From NCBI RefSeq assembly GCF_900086645.1, contig NZ_LT576451.1, forward strand, positions 496,001 to 560,000: a DNA stretch of 64,000 nt. Reading direction: 5' to 3'. This document shows positions 50,648-59,182 of this stretch, one piece after another; position 1 is the stretch's first letter; each line of letters opens with the position of its first letter. The position numbers were made by a program, and so were the translations under genes. The notes under the pieces are model-generated. The model did not search any database and was not told the DNA's origin. It was given only the letters and a program-made list of their open reading frames with translations. This DNA is from Curtobacterium sp. 9128 (GTDB taxonomy: Bacteria; Actinomycetota; Actinomycetes; Actinomycetales; Microbacteriaceae).

Positions 50648-51610
50648 ATGGCCGAGCTCACCCGTCGTCACGTCGTCGTCGTCGCTGGGGGCATCTCGCA
50701 CGAGCGTGATGTCTCCCTGCGCTCGGGCCGGCGCGTGGCTGACTCGCTGACGGGGTACGGCTGGCAGGTCGACCTCCGGGACGCTGACGCGTCCCTGCTG
50801 CCGGCCCTCACCGAGTCCCGCCCGGACGTCGTGTGGCCGGCCCTGCACGGAGCGTCCGGCGAGGACGGCGCGCTCCGCGGCATCCTGGAGGCCCTGGACA
50901 TCCCCTTCGTCGGCTCACGTTCCACGTCGGCCCGGCTGGCATGGGACAAGCCCACGGCGTCCGCGTTGGTCGCCAGGACCGGCGTGCACACCCCGCGCTC
51001 GGTGACGTTGTCCCACGACGTCTTCCGCGAGCTCGGTGCTGTCGGGGTCCTCGAGAGCATCGCGGCAGAGCACCCGGTCCCGCTCGCGGTGAAGCCAGCA
51101 CGGGGCGGGAGCGCGCAGGGCGTCACGCTCGTCGAGGACACGAACGACCTCCCGCGAGCGATGGTGACCGCGTACACGTACTGCGACGACGTCGTCGTCG
51201 AGCAGCTCATCCGTGGCACCGAGGTGGCCGTGGGGATCATCGACACGGGCGACGGTCCCGTGGCCCTGGCTCCGGTCGAGATCGTGCCCAGGAACGGCTT
51301 CTACGGCTTCGAGGCACGGTACAACGCGGGGGAGACGACGTTCTACACGCCGGCCCGTCTCTCGGACGAGCACGCGGCGGCAGCAGCGTCGGCGGCCGTC
51401 GCTGCCCACAGTGCGCTCGGTCTCCGGCACATCTCCCGCGTCGACCTGATCATCGACGGCGCGGGGACCCCCTGGTTCCTGGAGGCGAACGTGCTCCCGG
51501 GTCTCACCGAGACCTCCCTGGTGCCGCAAGCACTGTCCGCGTCGGGGTTCGACCTCGGGTGGACGTACGCCGAACTCGCCGAGCAGGCGATGCGCGACCA
51601 CAACGCGTAG
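50648..51610 (+). CDS. D-alanine--D-alanine ligase-like ATP-grasp enzyme
   Basis: A 320-aa ATP-grasp ligase with the family layout: VVVAGGISHERDVSLRSGRRV, VWPALHGASGEDGALRGILE, VKPARGGSAQGVTLVED, EVAVGIIDTG and FLEANVLPGLTETSLVPQA. It makes the D-Ala-D-Ala dipeptide for peptidoglycan. At 320 residues it is slightly short and may be a second copy beside a housekeeping ddl elsewhere. ACCCGGAGG lies before the ATG. Confidence 0.88.
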   Translation: MAELTRRHVVVVAGGISHERDVSLRSGRRVADSLTGYGWQVDLRDADASLLPALTESRPDVVWPALHGASGEDGALRGILEALDIPFVGSRSTSARLAWDKPTASALVARTGVHTPRSVTLSHDVFRELGAVGVLESIAAEHPVPLAVKPARGGSAQGVTLVEDTNDLPRAMVTAYTYCDDVVVEQLIRGTEVAVGIIDTGDGPVALAPVEIVPRNGFYGFEARYNAGETTFYTPARLSDEHAAAAASAAVAAHSALGLRHISRVDLIIDGAGTPWFLEANVLPGLTETSLVPQALSASGFDLGWTYAELAEQAMRDHNA

Positions 51611-51616
51611 TCGCGA

Positions 51617-52234
51617 ATGCCCCGTGCGAGGGTTACCCGAGTGCGTGTTCCACGTGGAACGTCCATCGCAGCCGCGGTGATCGGCGCCGCTCTCGGAGGA
51701 GTCTTCTGGTCCGAGTGGGTGCACGCCCGTGCGTCCACTCGTCGTCTCGGCACCGCTCGGATCGGGAGAACGAGCCACGGCGTCGTCGTGGTGCTCGGGT
51801 TCGCAGACCCGGGGCCCACCGCGAACAGCATCAACCGATGGCGCGCACGGATGGCCGTCCGGTCTGCCGTGCCGGGATCCTCGACGATCATCACCAGTGG
51901 GGGATCGGTCCGTGGAGCCGTCGCTGAGGCGACCCTCCTCGCCCGGCACATCCGCTCCGATCTCGGCTGGAACGGCCCGCTGATCGAGGAGACGGCGAGT
52001 ACCAGCACCTGGGAGAACGTCCGCAACGTGATCCCCGATCTCGAGTCCGCGGACTGGATCGTCTTCGCGTCGAACGCGCTGCACGCCGAGAAGGCGCGCG
52101 AGTACCTGCGGCGACAGCGCCCCGACCTCGCTGCGCGCCTCGTGCGCGGCCGGGAACACCGCTTCGGGGAGATGTCCTACGTGAAGCCGTTGTTCGCCGT
52201 GGTGGGGCTCCTGAAGCTGCGCGCGCTGCGCTGA
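51617..52234 (+). CDS. YdcF/SanA-like protein (DUF218)
   Basis: A 205-aa protein with an N-terminal helix (SIAAAVIGAALGGVFWSEWV) and a DUF218 domain (GVVVVLGFADPGPTANSINRW, ITSGG, ETASTSTWENVRNV, FASNALHAEKAREYLRR). Members act at the envelope or in vancomycin tolerance, but mostly are unassigned. It begins 6 bp after the ligase gene. A parS site lies within its first codons (residues 10-15). Confidence 0.85.
   Translation: MPRARVTRVRVPRGTSIAAAVIGAALGGVFWSEWVHARASTRRLGTARIGRTSHGVVVVLGFADPGPTANSINRWRARMAVRSAVPGSSTIITSGGSVRGAVAEATLLARHIRSDLGWNGPLIEETASTSTWENVRNVIPDLESADWIVFASNALHAEKAREYLRRQRPDLAARLVRGREHRFGEMSYVKPLFAVVGLLKLRALR
51646..51661. promoter_or_regulatory. parS: parS site 1
   Basis: GTTCCACGTGGAAC (51647-51660) is a perfect 14-bp palindrome matching the actinobacterial parS consensus, inside the YdcF-like coding sequence. 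ParB encoded nearby should bind it. Confidence 0.85.
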
Positions 52235-52246
52235 CGGACCGCCGAG

Positions 52247-52262
52247 TGTTCCACGTGGAACA
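52247..52262. promoter_or_regulatory. parS: parS site 2
   Basis: TGTTCCACGTGGAACA is a perfect 16-bp palindrome, just after the YdcF-like gene. Confidence 0.9.
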
Positions 52263-52337
52263 CTCGCGCTGCTGTCGGCAGCGCTGCTCTCAGCAGCATG
52301 CCGTGCGCGCGGTCCCGCACGGGGAGACGCTGAGCAC

Positions 52338-52991
52338 ATGGCTGATTCACCCTCCATCCCGATGTTCGACATGCATGCGCGTCGAGAGCTGCTCGAGCGG
52401 CGGGTCCTCGTCCTCGACGGGGCACTCGACGACGACAACGGCACGCTCCTCATGACGCAGCTGCTCACGCTGAGCGCTGACGACCCCGCCACAGACATCC
52501 AGCTCTGGATCCATTCGCCCGGTGGCTCCGTCCCCGCGATGCTCGCGATCCGCGACCTCATGCGGGCAATCCCGAACGACGTGAGCACGCTCGTCCTCGG
52601 CATGGCCTGCAGTGCCGGACAGTTCCTGCTCTCCGCCGGGGCGCCGGGGAAGCGCCGCGCATTCCAACACTCCCGCGTCCTGATGCACCAAGGGTCAGCG
52701 GGCATCGGTGGTTCGGCCGTGGACATCGAGTTGCAAGCAGACGCCCTGCGCTCCACCCGCGACACCGTGCTCGGACTCATCGCGAGCGACACCGGGCAGC
52801 CACTCGACCGCGTCTTCGAGGACTCGCTCCACGACCACTGGTACTCCGCCCAGGAAGCACTGGACTACGGGTTCGTCGACGTCGTCCTCACGAGCGCCGA
52901 GGACATCGTTCCCACGCCGCGGGCCGGACGATCGCGGACGGGCTTCGTCGGTACCGGCGTCGACGGTGTGGGACTGGAGGTGGCGCGATGA
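52338..52991 (+). CDS. ClpP family protease subunit, catalytic
   Basis: A 217-aa ClpP serine protease with all three active residues: Ser92 (GMACSAGQF), His117 (LMHQGSAG) and Asp166 (HDHWYSAQEALDYGFVD), and the Gly-rich strand HSPGGSVPAM. It is translated with a second, inactive subunit whose ATG overlaps its stop as ATGA. The pair resembles the clpP3-clpP4 type operons of actinobacteria, next to a ClgR/PopR-like regulator. Confidence 0.9.
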   Translation: MADSPSIPMFDMHARRELLERRVLVLDGALDDDNGTLLMTQLLTLSADDPATDIQLWIHSPGGSVPAMLAIRDLMRAIPNDVSTLVLGMACSAGQFLLSAGAPGKRRAFQHSRVLMHQGSAGIGGSAVDIELQADALRSTRDTVLGLIASDTGQPLDRVFEDSLHDHWYSAQEALDYGFVDVVLTSAEDIVPTPRAGRSRTGFVGTGVDGVGLEVAR

Positions 52992-53575
52992 GCAGCTACA
53001 CGATCCCCAACGTCGTCGCCCGTGATGCGCGCGGCGAACGCATCATGGATGTCTACTCCCACCTGCTCACCGAGCGCATCGTCTACCTCGGTACCGCGAT
53101 CGACGCCGGGGTCGCGAACACCCTCATCGCGCAGCTGCTGTACCTGGAGTCCGACAACCCGGACTCGGAGGTCCAGCTCTACGTCAACTGCGACGGGGGA
53201 GACCCCAGCGCGATGCTCGGCATCTACGACACGATGCGCTTCCTCAAGCCCGACGTCGCGACGACCTGCGTCGGACAGGCCGTGGGAGTCGGAGCTGCTC
53301 TCCTCGCTGCCGGCGCTGCAGGCAAGCGTGCGGCCCTGCCACATGCGCGAGTAGTCCTCCATCAACCGGCGTCACAGGGGCAGGGGACGATCCCGGACCT
53401 CATCCTGCAGGCGGACGAGCTCGTGCGCATCCGGAGCGACATGGAAGCGATCGTGGCGGAGCACTCCGGGCAGACGGCCGCACGCCTCCGCGCCGACACG
53501 GACCACGACCGCGTGTTCTCGGCCATCCAGGCCCGTGAGTACGGACTGATCGACCACGTCCTCGCGGCACGCTGA
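52988..53575 (+). CDS. ClpP-like subunit lacking the catalytic serine
   Basis: A 195-aa ClpP paralog. His125 (LHQPASQG) and Asp174 (DHDRVFSAIQAREYGLIDH) are kept, but the serine motif reads GQAVGVGAALL, putting Gly100 where Ser should be. NCDGGDP replaces the usual NSPGGS. It should not cleave peptides and probably forms mixed rings with the active subunit, as ClpR proteins do in plastids and cyanobacteria. Sequence quality is not an issue, as the frame is intact. Confidence 0.88.
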   Translation: MSSYTIPNVVARDARGERIMDVYSHLLTERIVYLGTAIDAGVANTLIAQLLYLESDNPDSEVQLYVNCDGGDPSAMLGIYDTMRFLKPDVATTCVGQAVGVGAALLAAGAAGKRAALPHARVVLHQPASQGQGTIPDLILQADELVRIRSDMEAIVAEHSGQTAARLRADTDHDRVFSAIQAREYGLIDHVLAAR

Positions 53576-53577
53576 GG

Positions 53578-53889
53578 TCAGGCCGCCAGCGCGAACTCCG
53601 TCCGGACCTGCGAGCCGGCGCTGGAGTCGTTGTTCGCGCGCGCTCTGAGTCCTTCGGCGACAGCACTGGTGAGGTCGAGGAGCGAGGTGTCCAGCGCACC
53701 AGCCACCGCGGCGATCATCTCGCTCGACGGCTCCTTGCGTCCGCGTTCCATCTCCGACAGGTATTGCGGTGACACTCCCGCACGCCGGGCGACGTCGTTG
53801 ATGGTGGCGGCTCGATCACGCCGGAGGTCGCGGAGTCGTGCGCCCACAACGTATCGCCACAGGGGCTCGGTGGAATCACTGTCGGACAT
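53578..53889 (-). CDS. ClgR/PopR-like XRE regulator
   Basis: A 103-aa regulator. Residues 15-70 form an XRE helix-turn-helix with VARRAGVSPQYLSEMERGRKEPSSEMIAAVAGAL, closely matching the ClgR/PopR group that controls clp genes in actinobacteria. The start at 53889 follows GAGGAG. It is convergent with the ClpP pair (2 bp between stops). The C-terminus ends in Ala-Ala, a possible degradation tag, as PopR and ClgR are Clp substrates in other genera. Confidence 0.88.
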   Translation of the reverse strand: MSDSDSTEPLWRYVVGARLRDLRRDRAATINDVARRAGVSPQYLSEMERGRKEPSSEMIAAVAGALDTSLLDLTSAVAEGLRARANNDSSAGSQVRTEFALAA

Positions 53890-53945
53890 CGGCGTCTCCT
53901 CAAGTCGGCTGCAGGTCCAGCTTGGCCGTTCGACGCCGTTCGCGA

Positions 53946-53961
53946 TGTTCCACATGGAACG
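53946..53961. promoter_or_regulatory. parS: parS site 3 (imperfect)
   Basis: GTTCCACATGGAAC (53947-53960) differs from the palindrome by one base and lies upstream of the XRE regulator gene. Confidence 0.7.
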
Positions 53962-54112
53962 CCTACAGCGAACAGGTACGGCGGCGCGGCTCAAGGCGCG
54001 CTGCACCCACTGAAGGCGCCTCCCCGGCCGTCACACGCAAATCCACCCGTTCGGCCCGCAAGCGGCCGCACAAGGCCGTTCAGCGCAGCCCCCCGGACCC
54101 TGATGGGCGCTC

Positions 54113-54128
54113 CGTTCCACGTGGAACA
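54113..54128. promoter_or_regulatory. parS: parS site 4
   Basis: GTTCCACGTGGAAC (54114-54127) is a perfect palindrome 22 bp downstream of the parB stop. Confidence 0.88.
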
Positions 54129-54149
54129 TGCGCCCTTCGAGTGCGTCTG

Positions 54150-55130
54150 TCAGCCGTTGACATCCTCGGCGCCGAGTTCGCCGAGGATGCGGTTCAAGTC
54201 CGCGGCGTTGGCGAAGTCGATCGTCACGCGACCCTTGCGGGCGCCGACCGCGATCCGGACGCGGGTGTTCAAGCGATCACCCAGGCGCTCGGCGACGTCC
54301 GCGAAGTGCGCGTCCCGCTTGCTCGGCTGCGTCGGCGTCTTCTTCGGGCTGCCCTGCGCCAGTTGCTGCGCCGCCGCCTCGGCCTGGCGGACGGAGAGGT
54401 CCTCGTTCACGATCTTCTCGGCGAGGTACTCCATCGCCTCGGCATCCGGCGCCGCCAAGATCGCTCGAGCGTGTCCGGCGGACAGCACGCCAGCCGCGAC
54501 ACGGCGCTGCACGGGAGAGGGGAGCCGAAGCAGACGGATCGTGTTCGTGATCTGCGGGCGCGATCGACCGATGCGCTGCGCGAGTTGCTCCTGCGTGATC
54601 CCGAAGTCCGCGAGGAGCTGCTGGTAGGCAGACGCCTCTTCGAGCGGGTTGAGGTTCGCGCGGTGGAGGTTCTCAAGCAGCGCGTCCCGGAGCATCGCGT
54701 CGTCCGGGGTGTCCTTGACGATCGCCGGGATCGTCGCGAGACCGAGCTCCTTCGTCGCACGCAGCCGGCGCTCGCCCATGATCAGCTCGTACTGCGGCTG
54801 CGTGCCGGTGGCGCCCGCGAGTGGTCGGACCACGATCGGCTGCAACACGCCGATCTCGCGGATGGAGTGCACGAGCTCCTGGAGCTCCTCTTCGCGGAAC
54901 TCCAGACGAGGCTGCTGCGCGTTCGGAACGATGTCGAGCGGGTTGAGGTTCGCGAGACGAGCACCGGGGACCGCGACGAGATCCTCCGCAGTGCCACCGT
55001 CGACGGCCGGCGCCGACGAGGGCGATCCGCCGGTCGGGAAGAACACGTCGACCGGGCGTTCCTGCTGGTCAGCAGCCGTGGGGATGAGTGCGCCGATTCC
55101 CCGGCCGAGTCCGGTCCGCTTGGGTGCCAT
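54150..55130 (-). CDS. parB: Chromosome partitioning protein ParB
   Basis: A 326-aa ParB. The CTPase/ParB N-domain has IGVLQPIVVRPL and MGERRLRATKELG, and the central helix-turn-helix binds parS (FGITQEQLAQRIGRSRPQITNTIRLLRLP). Its start overlaps the parA stop as TGATG. Together with ParA and the five nearby parS sites it moves the new origin to the cell pole or half. Confidence 0.97.
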   Translation of the reverse strand: MAPKRTGLGRGIGALIPTAADQQERPVDVFFPTGGSPSSAPAVDGGTAEDLVAVPGARLANLNPLDIVPNAQQPRLEFREEELQELVHSIREIGVLQPIVVRPLAGATGTQPQYELIMGERRLRATKELGLATIPAIVKDTPDDAMLRDALLENLHRANLNPLEEASAYQQLLADFGITQEQLAQRIGRSRPQITNTIRLLRLPSPVQRRVAAGVLSAGHARAILAAPDAEAMEYLAEKIVNEDLSVRQAEAAAQQLAQGSPKKTPTQPSKRDAHFADVAERLGDRLNTRVRIAVGARKGRVTIDFANAADLNRILGELGAEDVNG

Positions 55131-56023
55131 CAGTGCTTCGCTCCTCGTGCTGCGATCTCGGCGGCCGCCTCCAGGTAGGAAAGCGAACCAGTGGAGTTGA
55201 CGTCGTACGCCACGACGCTCTGACCGTAGCTCGGCGCCTCGCTCACCCGGACTGACCGGGGAATCATCGCCTTGAGCACCTGGTCCCCGAAGTGCTCGCG
55301 AACGTCCGCGGCCACCTGGTTCGCGAGGTTCGTGCGGCTGTCGTACATCGTGAGCAGGATCGTCGACACCCGCAGGTTCGGGTTCAGGTGACGCTCGATG
55401 AGCTCGATGTTCCGGAGCAACTGGCTCAGCCCTTCGAGCGCGTAGTACTCGCACTGGATGGGGATCAAGACCTCTTGCGCAGCGACGAACGCGTTGATCG
55501 TCAGCAGCCCGAGGGACGGCGGGCAGTCGATGAAGACGTAGTGGTACGGCTCGTCGAGCGACGAGAGGTACTGATCGAGGGCTGTCCGGAGCCGCTGCTC
55601 GCGCGCCACGAGCGACACGAGCTCGATCTCCGCACCGGCCAGGTGGATCGTCGCGGGGACACACCAGAGCGTCTCGGACTCGGGGGAGCGCTGCACCGTG
55701 TCCGCGATGGGAGCCTCGTCGACGATCACGTCGTAAATGCTCGCGACCTCCGCCTGGTGGTTCACACCGAGCGCCGTCGACGCGTTGCCCTGCGGATCGA
55801 GGTCGATCACGAGCACTCGCGCACCGCCGTGCGCAAGAGCAGCCGCCAGGTTCACGGTCGTCGTGGTCTTGCCGACGCCGCCCTTCTGGTTCGAGACCGT
55901 CATGATGCGGGTCTTGTCCGGCAGCGGGAACTGCTCTGTGGCGATGGCCCGCCGGCGCCGGTTCAGATCAGCGATCTCACGCGCGAGCGGCGTCGACGCG
56001 TCGTAGTCGGTCGATGAACTCAA
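55130..56023 (-). CDS. parA: Chromosome partitioning ATPase ParA
   Basis: A 297-aa ATPase with the deviant Walker A QKGGVGKTTT (46-55), DLDPQGNAS and the FIDCPPSLG strand. The start appears to be TTG at 56023 with GAAGAGG upstream, as no ATG or GTG fits nearby; the exact start is less certain than the rest. Operon with parB, downstream of rsmG. Confidence 0.95.
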   Translation of the reverse strand: MSSSTDYDASTPLAREIADLNRRRRAIATEQFPLPDKTRIMTVSNQKGGVGKTTTTVNLAAALAHGGARVLVIDLDPQGNASTALGVNHQAEVASIYDVIVDEAPIADTVQRSPESETLWCVPATIHLAGAEIELVSLVAREQRLRTALDQYLSSLDEPYHYVFIDCPPSLGLLTINAFVAAQEVLIPIQCEYYALEGLSQLLRNIELIERHLNPNLRVSTILLTMYDSRTNLANQVAADVREHFGDQVLKAMIPRSVRVSEAPSYGQSVVAYDVNSTGSLSYLEAAAEIAARGAKH

Positions 56024-56046
56024 CGAGTGCCTCTTCCCCGGTTCGA

Positions 56047-56062
56047 TGTTTCACGTGGAACG
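56047..56062. promoter_or_regulatory. parS: parS site 5
   Basis: GTTTCACGTGGAAC (56048-56061), the hybrid form between the classic TTTCACGTGAAA site and the local version, lies between rsmG and parA. Confidence 0.88.
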
Positions 56063-56108
56063 CGGGGCGCTGCGCCCGATCCACGAACGATCTCAGCGCC
56101 GCACGGCG

Positions 56109-56747
56109 TCAGTCAACTGTAGCCCGGAACACCCGCGTGGTCTCCTCGACCACACCGACTCCGAGTTCGAGCACCTCGACATCCGAGAGACGCTTCCGCA
56201 GGATGACCTTGCGTGCCGCGGTCACCTCGTCATCGACCCGCGCGCCCTTCATCAGGATGAGCTGCCCGCCGGACCGGACGAGCGGCACCGTGATGGGGAT
56301 CAGCTTCGAGAGCGCACTGACGGCCCGCGCTGTGACCTGGTCGAGCACCAGGTCGTCCGACACGTCTTCGGCCCGCGCGCGCAGCACCGTCACGTTGTCG
56401 AGGCCGAGCCGGTCTGCCTCGGACTGCAACCAGTCCACCCGACGCTCCATCGGCTCGATGAGCGTCATGGACACGTCAGGACGGGCGATCGCGAGCACGA
56501 GACCCGGCAACCCGGCACCGGAGCCGACGTCGCCGACGCGACCATCAGCCTCCAGGAGCGGCGCCAACAAGGCGGAGTTGAGGATGTGTCGCGTCCACAA
56601 CCGTGGCAGCTCCAGCGGGCCGATGAGGCCCAGCTCCTCGCCCCGCCGGGCAAGCTCGTTCGTGAACGACCGGGCCGCCTCGAGCCGGTCACCGAACAGC
56701 GTCGCGGCGACCGCCGGTTCTGCTTCGAGGACCGGGGCGTCCGTCAT
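56109..56747 (-). CDS. rsmG: 16S rRNA (guanine-527-N7) methyltransferase
   Basis: A 212-aa SAM-dependent enzyme with DVGSGAGLPGLVLAIARP as cofactor motif and LWTRHILNSALL, MERRVDWL and QVTARAVSALSKLI as RsmG signatures. Loss of this enzyme in other bacteria gives low-level streptomycin resistance. Its ATG overlaps the khpB stop as ATGA. Confidence 0.97.
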   Translation of the reverse strand: MTDAPVLEAEPAVAATLFGDRLEAARSFTNELARRGEELGLIGPLELPRLWTRHILNSALLAPLLEADGRVGDVGSGAGLPGLVLAIARPDVSMTLIEPMERRVDWLQSEADRLGLDNVTVLRARAEDVSDDLVLDQVTARAVSALSKLIPITVPLVRSGGQLILMKGARVDDEVTAARKVILRKRLSDVEVLELGVGVVEETTRVFRATVD

Positions 56748-57241
56748 CGGGTGATGACCGTGTGACGGTCGCGACCCTCGCCCTCGGACTCCGAACGGAA
56801 GCCCTTGTCGGCGACGAGGTCGTGGACGAGCTTGCGCTCGTAGGACGACATCGGGGGGAGTGCAGCGGATGCCGAGCCGGCTTCGATGCGCTCGATCGCG
56901 GTGTCGACGAGCCGCTGGAGCTCCGACGCGCGGGCGTCACGCGAACCGCCGACGTCGAGGATGAGACGGCTGAACTCGCCGGTCTCCGCCTGCACGGCGA
57001 TGCGCGTGAGCTCCTGGAGCGCCGACACCGTGTCCGGCTTCGCGAGGACGCGCAGCGCGTTGCCCTCGTCGGTCACCGAGAGGTAGACGCGACCAGCGCG
57101 CTCCTCGATCTCGATGTCACCGTCGAGGTCGCAGATGTCGAGGAGTTCCTCGATGTAGTCGGCGGCGATGTCCGCCTCGTCGCGGGTGTCGTCGTCGACC
57201 TCGGTGGGCTCGACGGTGGCGGCGATGTCCTGCTCGGTCAC
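56744..57241 (-). CDS. khpB: RNA-binding protein KhpB/Jag
   Basis: A 165-aa protein with a KH domain (ADIAADYIEELLDICDLDGDIEIEE... GNALRVLAKPDTVSALQELTRIAV) and a C-terminal R3H domain (PPMSSYERKLVHDLVADKGFRSESEGEGRDRHTVI). The N-terminal Jag domain is absent, the usual actinobacterial form. Operon with yidC and rsmG. Confidence 0.93.
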   Translation of the reverse strand: MTEQDIAATVEPTEVDDDTRDEADIAADYIEELLDICDLDGDIEIEERAGRVYLSVTDEGNALRVLAKPDTVSALQELTRIAVQAETGEFSRLILDVGGSRDARASELQRLVDTAIERIEAGSASAALPPMSSYERKLVHDLVADKGFRSESEGEGRDRHTVITR

Positions 57242-58210
57242 TTACTTCTTCCCGTTCTTCTTCGAGCGCTGCTTGCCGACCGGCTGCTGACGCTGGGTCG
57301 TGACGCGCACGGCTTCGATCTCCGCCGCACCCGCGCCGGCACCGGCCTCGGCCAGGACGCCTGCGGGAGTCCCACGACGCTGGGCCTTCTTGGCCAGGCG
57401 GGCTTCACGGGCGAGGGCCGCCTCGGAGCCGGGCGTCGGCATGCTGCGGATGACGAAGTACTGCTGCGCCATCGTCCAGATGTTGGAGGCGAGCCAGTAG
57501 AACATGACGCCGAGGGGGAACGAGAGACCCGAGATCACGAAGATCAGGGGGAGCACGTACAGCATCATCTTCTGCTGGCGGTACATCGGAGACTCCTTGG
57601 TCTCCGGGGACATGTTCTTCGCGACGAGCTGCAGCTGCGTGACGAACTGCGATGCCGTCATCACGACGATCATGAAGCCCGCGATGACCCGGACTTCCCA
57701 GCCGGACGCGTTCGTGAAGGTCTCGTGCAGCGGAGCACCGAAGAGCGAGGCGTTGCCGAACGACGCGGCGAGGTCGTTCGTCAGCAGGCCGATGCCCGTC
57801 TTGTTGATCTGCGCTTCGTGCAGCACGGAGTACAGCGAGAAGAAGATCGGCATCTGCAGCAGCAGGGGCAGGCAGGAGCTCAGCGGGTTCGTACCGGTCT
57901 CCTTGTAGAGCGCCATGGTCTCGCGGCTCATGGCCTCACGCGAGAACTGGTCCTTCTTGCCCTTGTACTTGTCCTGGATCTTCTTGAGCTGCGGCGCGAC
58001 CTCGAGCATGCGGCGCTGCGACTTGATCTGCCGCACGAAGATCGGGATGAGCGCGGCGCGGACCACGAAGGTCAGGAAGATGATCGACAGCACCCAGGTG
58101 ATGCCGGCGCCCGGGTCCATGCCGAGGGACTCGAAGATCCAGTGGAAGCCGACCAGGATCGCCGAGACCACCCACTTCAGTGGCCAGAGGATCGTGTTGA
58201 GGATCGCCAT
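57242..58210 (-). CDS. yidC: Membrane protein insertase YidC
   Basis: A 322-aa insertase of the Oxa1/YidC family with five helices. TWVLSIIFLTFVVRAALIPIFVRQIKSQR carries the conserved arginine of the hydrophilic groove, and GTNPLSSCLPLLLQMPIFFSLYSVL is the second family hallmark. A basic tail (GKQRSKKNGKK) contacts the ribosome. The start at 58210 lacks a strong ribosome site; GTG at 58222 is possible. Confidence 0.95.
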   Translation of the reverse strand: MAILNTILWPLKWVVSAILVGFHWIFESLGMDPGAGITWVLSIIFLTFVVRAALIPIFVRQIKSQRRMLEVAPQLKKIQDKYKGKKDQFSREAMSRETMALYKETGTNPLSSCLPLLLQMPIFFSLYSVLHEAQINKTGIGLLTNDLAASFGNASLFGAPLHETFTNASGWEVRVIAGFMIVVMTASQFVTQLQLVAKNMSPETKESPMYRQQKMMLYVLPLIFVISGLSFPLGVMFYWLASNIWTMAQQYFVIRSMPTPGSEAALAREARLAKKAQRRGTPAGVLAEAGAGAGAAEIEAVRVTTQRQQPVGKQRSKKNGKK

Positions 58211-58218
58211 GAGGACGG

Positions 58219-58599
58219 TCACGCCTTTCGAGTGCGCTGGGGGAGCAGCACCGGGCGGACCATGCCGACCGAGGACTGCGATTGCTGCTGGACCGGCGCG
58301 AGCACGAAGCCGAACCGGTTCACGATGAAGGGCTTGCGCCGCTCGGGGACGTCGTCGATGCCGCCGGCGGCCCAGGGGTTGCACCGGCCGATCCGCCACG
58401 CGCCCATCGCGGTGCCACGGACGACGCCGTACTGCTGGATCGCCTCCAGCGCGTAACGGGAGCACGACGGGTGGTACCGGCACACGTTGCCGTACAGCGG
58501 GGAGATCACGGCACGGTAGGCGCGGAGCACGACGACGCAGGCGTTGCGAGGGAGCAACGCTGCCACCCACAGGGCCCGCATCAGGAGCGTCCGGTTCAT
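58219..58599 (-). CDS. yidD: Membrane insertion efficiency factor YidD
   Basis: A 126-aa protein with the YidD signature YRAVISPLYGNVCRYHPSCSRYALEAI and GAWRIGRCNPWAAGGIDDVP. Its ATG overlaps the rnpA stop as ATGA, the standard order rpmH-rnpA-yidD-yidC. The C-terminal 35 residues are an extension. Confidence 0.95.
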   Translation of the reverse strand: MNRTLLMRALWVAALLPRNACVVVLRAYRAVISPLYGNVCRYHPSCSRYALEAIQQYGVVRGTAMGAWRIGRCNPWAAGGIDDVPERRKPFIVNRFGFVLAPVQQQSQSSVGMVRPVLLPQRTRKA

Positions 58600-58946
58600 G
58601 CTGCCTTCTCCACACCGCGCGCGAACGATCGCGAGACGTCTTCGAGCAGGGTAGGCCATCCGGCCTGCGCAGCGGCTGGCAGTGCGCGCACCACCACGTC
58701 GTGCCCGACGGGCACCGACCCGAGCAGCTCGTGCGCGATCGCCTTGAGCCGACGGCGGACGAGGTTGCGGGTCACCGCGTTCCCGACCGTCTTCGCGACG
58801 ATGAAGCCGAACCGTGTGGGCGCCGACGTGTCCGACGTGCGACGGACCACCGAGACGACGACGTTCGCCGTGGCGCTCCTGCGACCACGACGCACGGTGT
58901 TCCGGTAGTCGTCCCCACGGACGATGCGGTTCCCACGGGCCAGCAC
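58596..58946 (-). CDS. rnpA: Ribonuclease P protein component
   Basis: A 116-aa protein, partner of the RNase P RNA in tRNA 5' maturation. The start is GTG at 58946 (MLARGNRIVRGDDYRNTVRRGRR). The RNR motif region VGNAVTRNLVRRRLKAIAHE is conserved. The frame is open far upstream but that is antisense to non-coding and rpmH DNA. Confidence 0.95.
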   Translation of the reverse strand: MLARGNRIVRGDDYRNTVRRGRRSATANVVVSVVRRTSDTSAPTRFGFIVAKTVGNAVTRNLVRRRLKAIAHELLGSVPVGHDVVVRALPAAAQAGWPTLLEDVSRSFARGVEKAA

Positions 58947-59044
58947 GACGTCACCGACCGATCGCTGAGCACACCGAAGCGCCGCCCGGTCGGACACGGG
59001 GTCCGACCGACGCGGCGCGGGGTGCAGCTGCGACCAGGTTCGTC

Positions 59045-59182
59045 TTACGCGCTGAGCTCGGTGCGGCCCTTGGCACGGCGTGCGGCCAGGATGGCGCGGC
59101 CGGCGCGGGTGCGCATACGGAGACGGAAGCCGTGCTTCTTGGCGCGGCGACGGTTGTTCGGCTGGAAGGTGCGCTTGCTCAT
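59045..59182 (-). CDS. rpmH: 50S ribosomal protein L34
   Basis: A 45-aa protein, [19 protein letters not shown] followed by [20 protein letters not shown], the universal L34 sequence. It is divergent from dnaA, a near-constant feature of bacterial origins. Confidence 0.99.
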   Translation of the reverse strand: MSKRTFQPNNRRRAKKHGFRLRMRTRAGRAILAARRAKGRTELSA

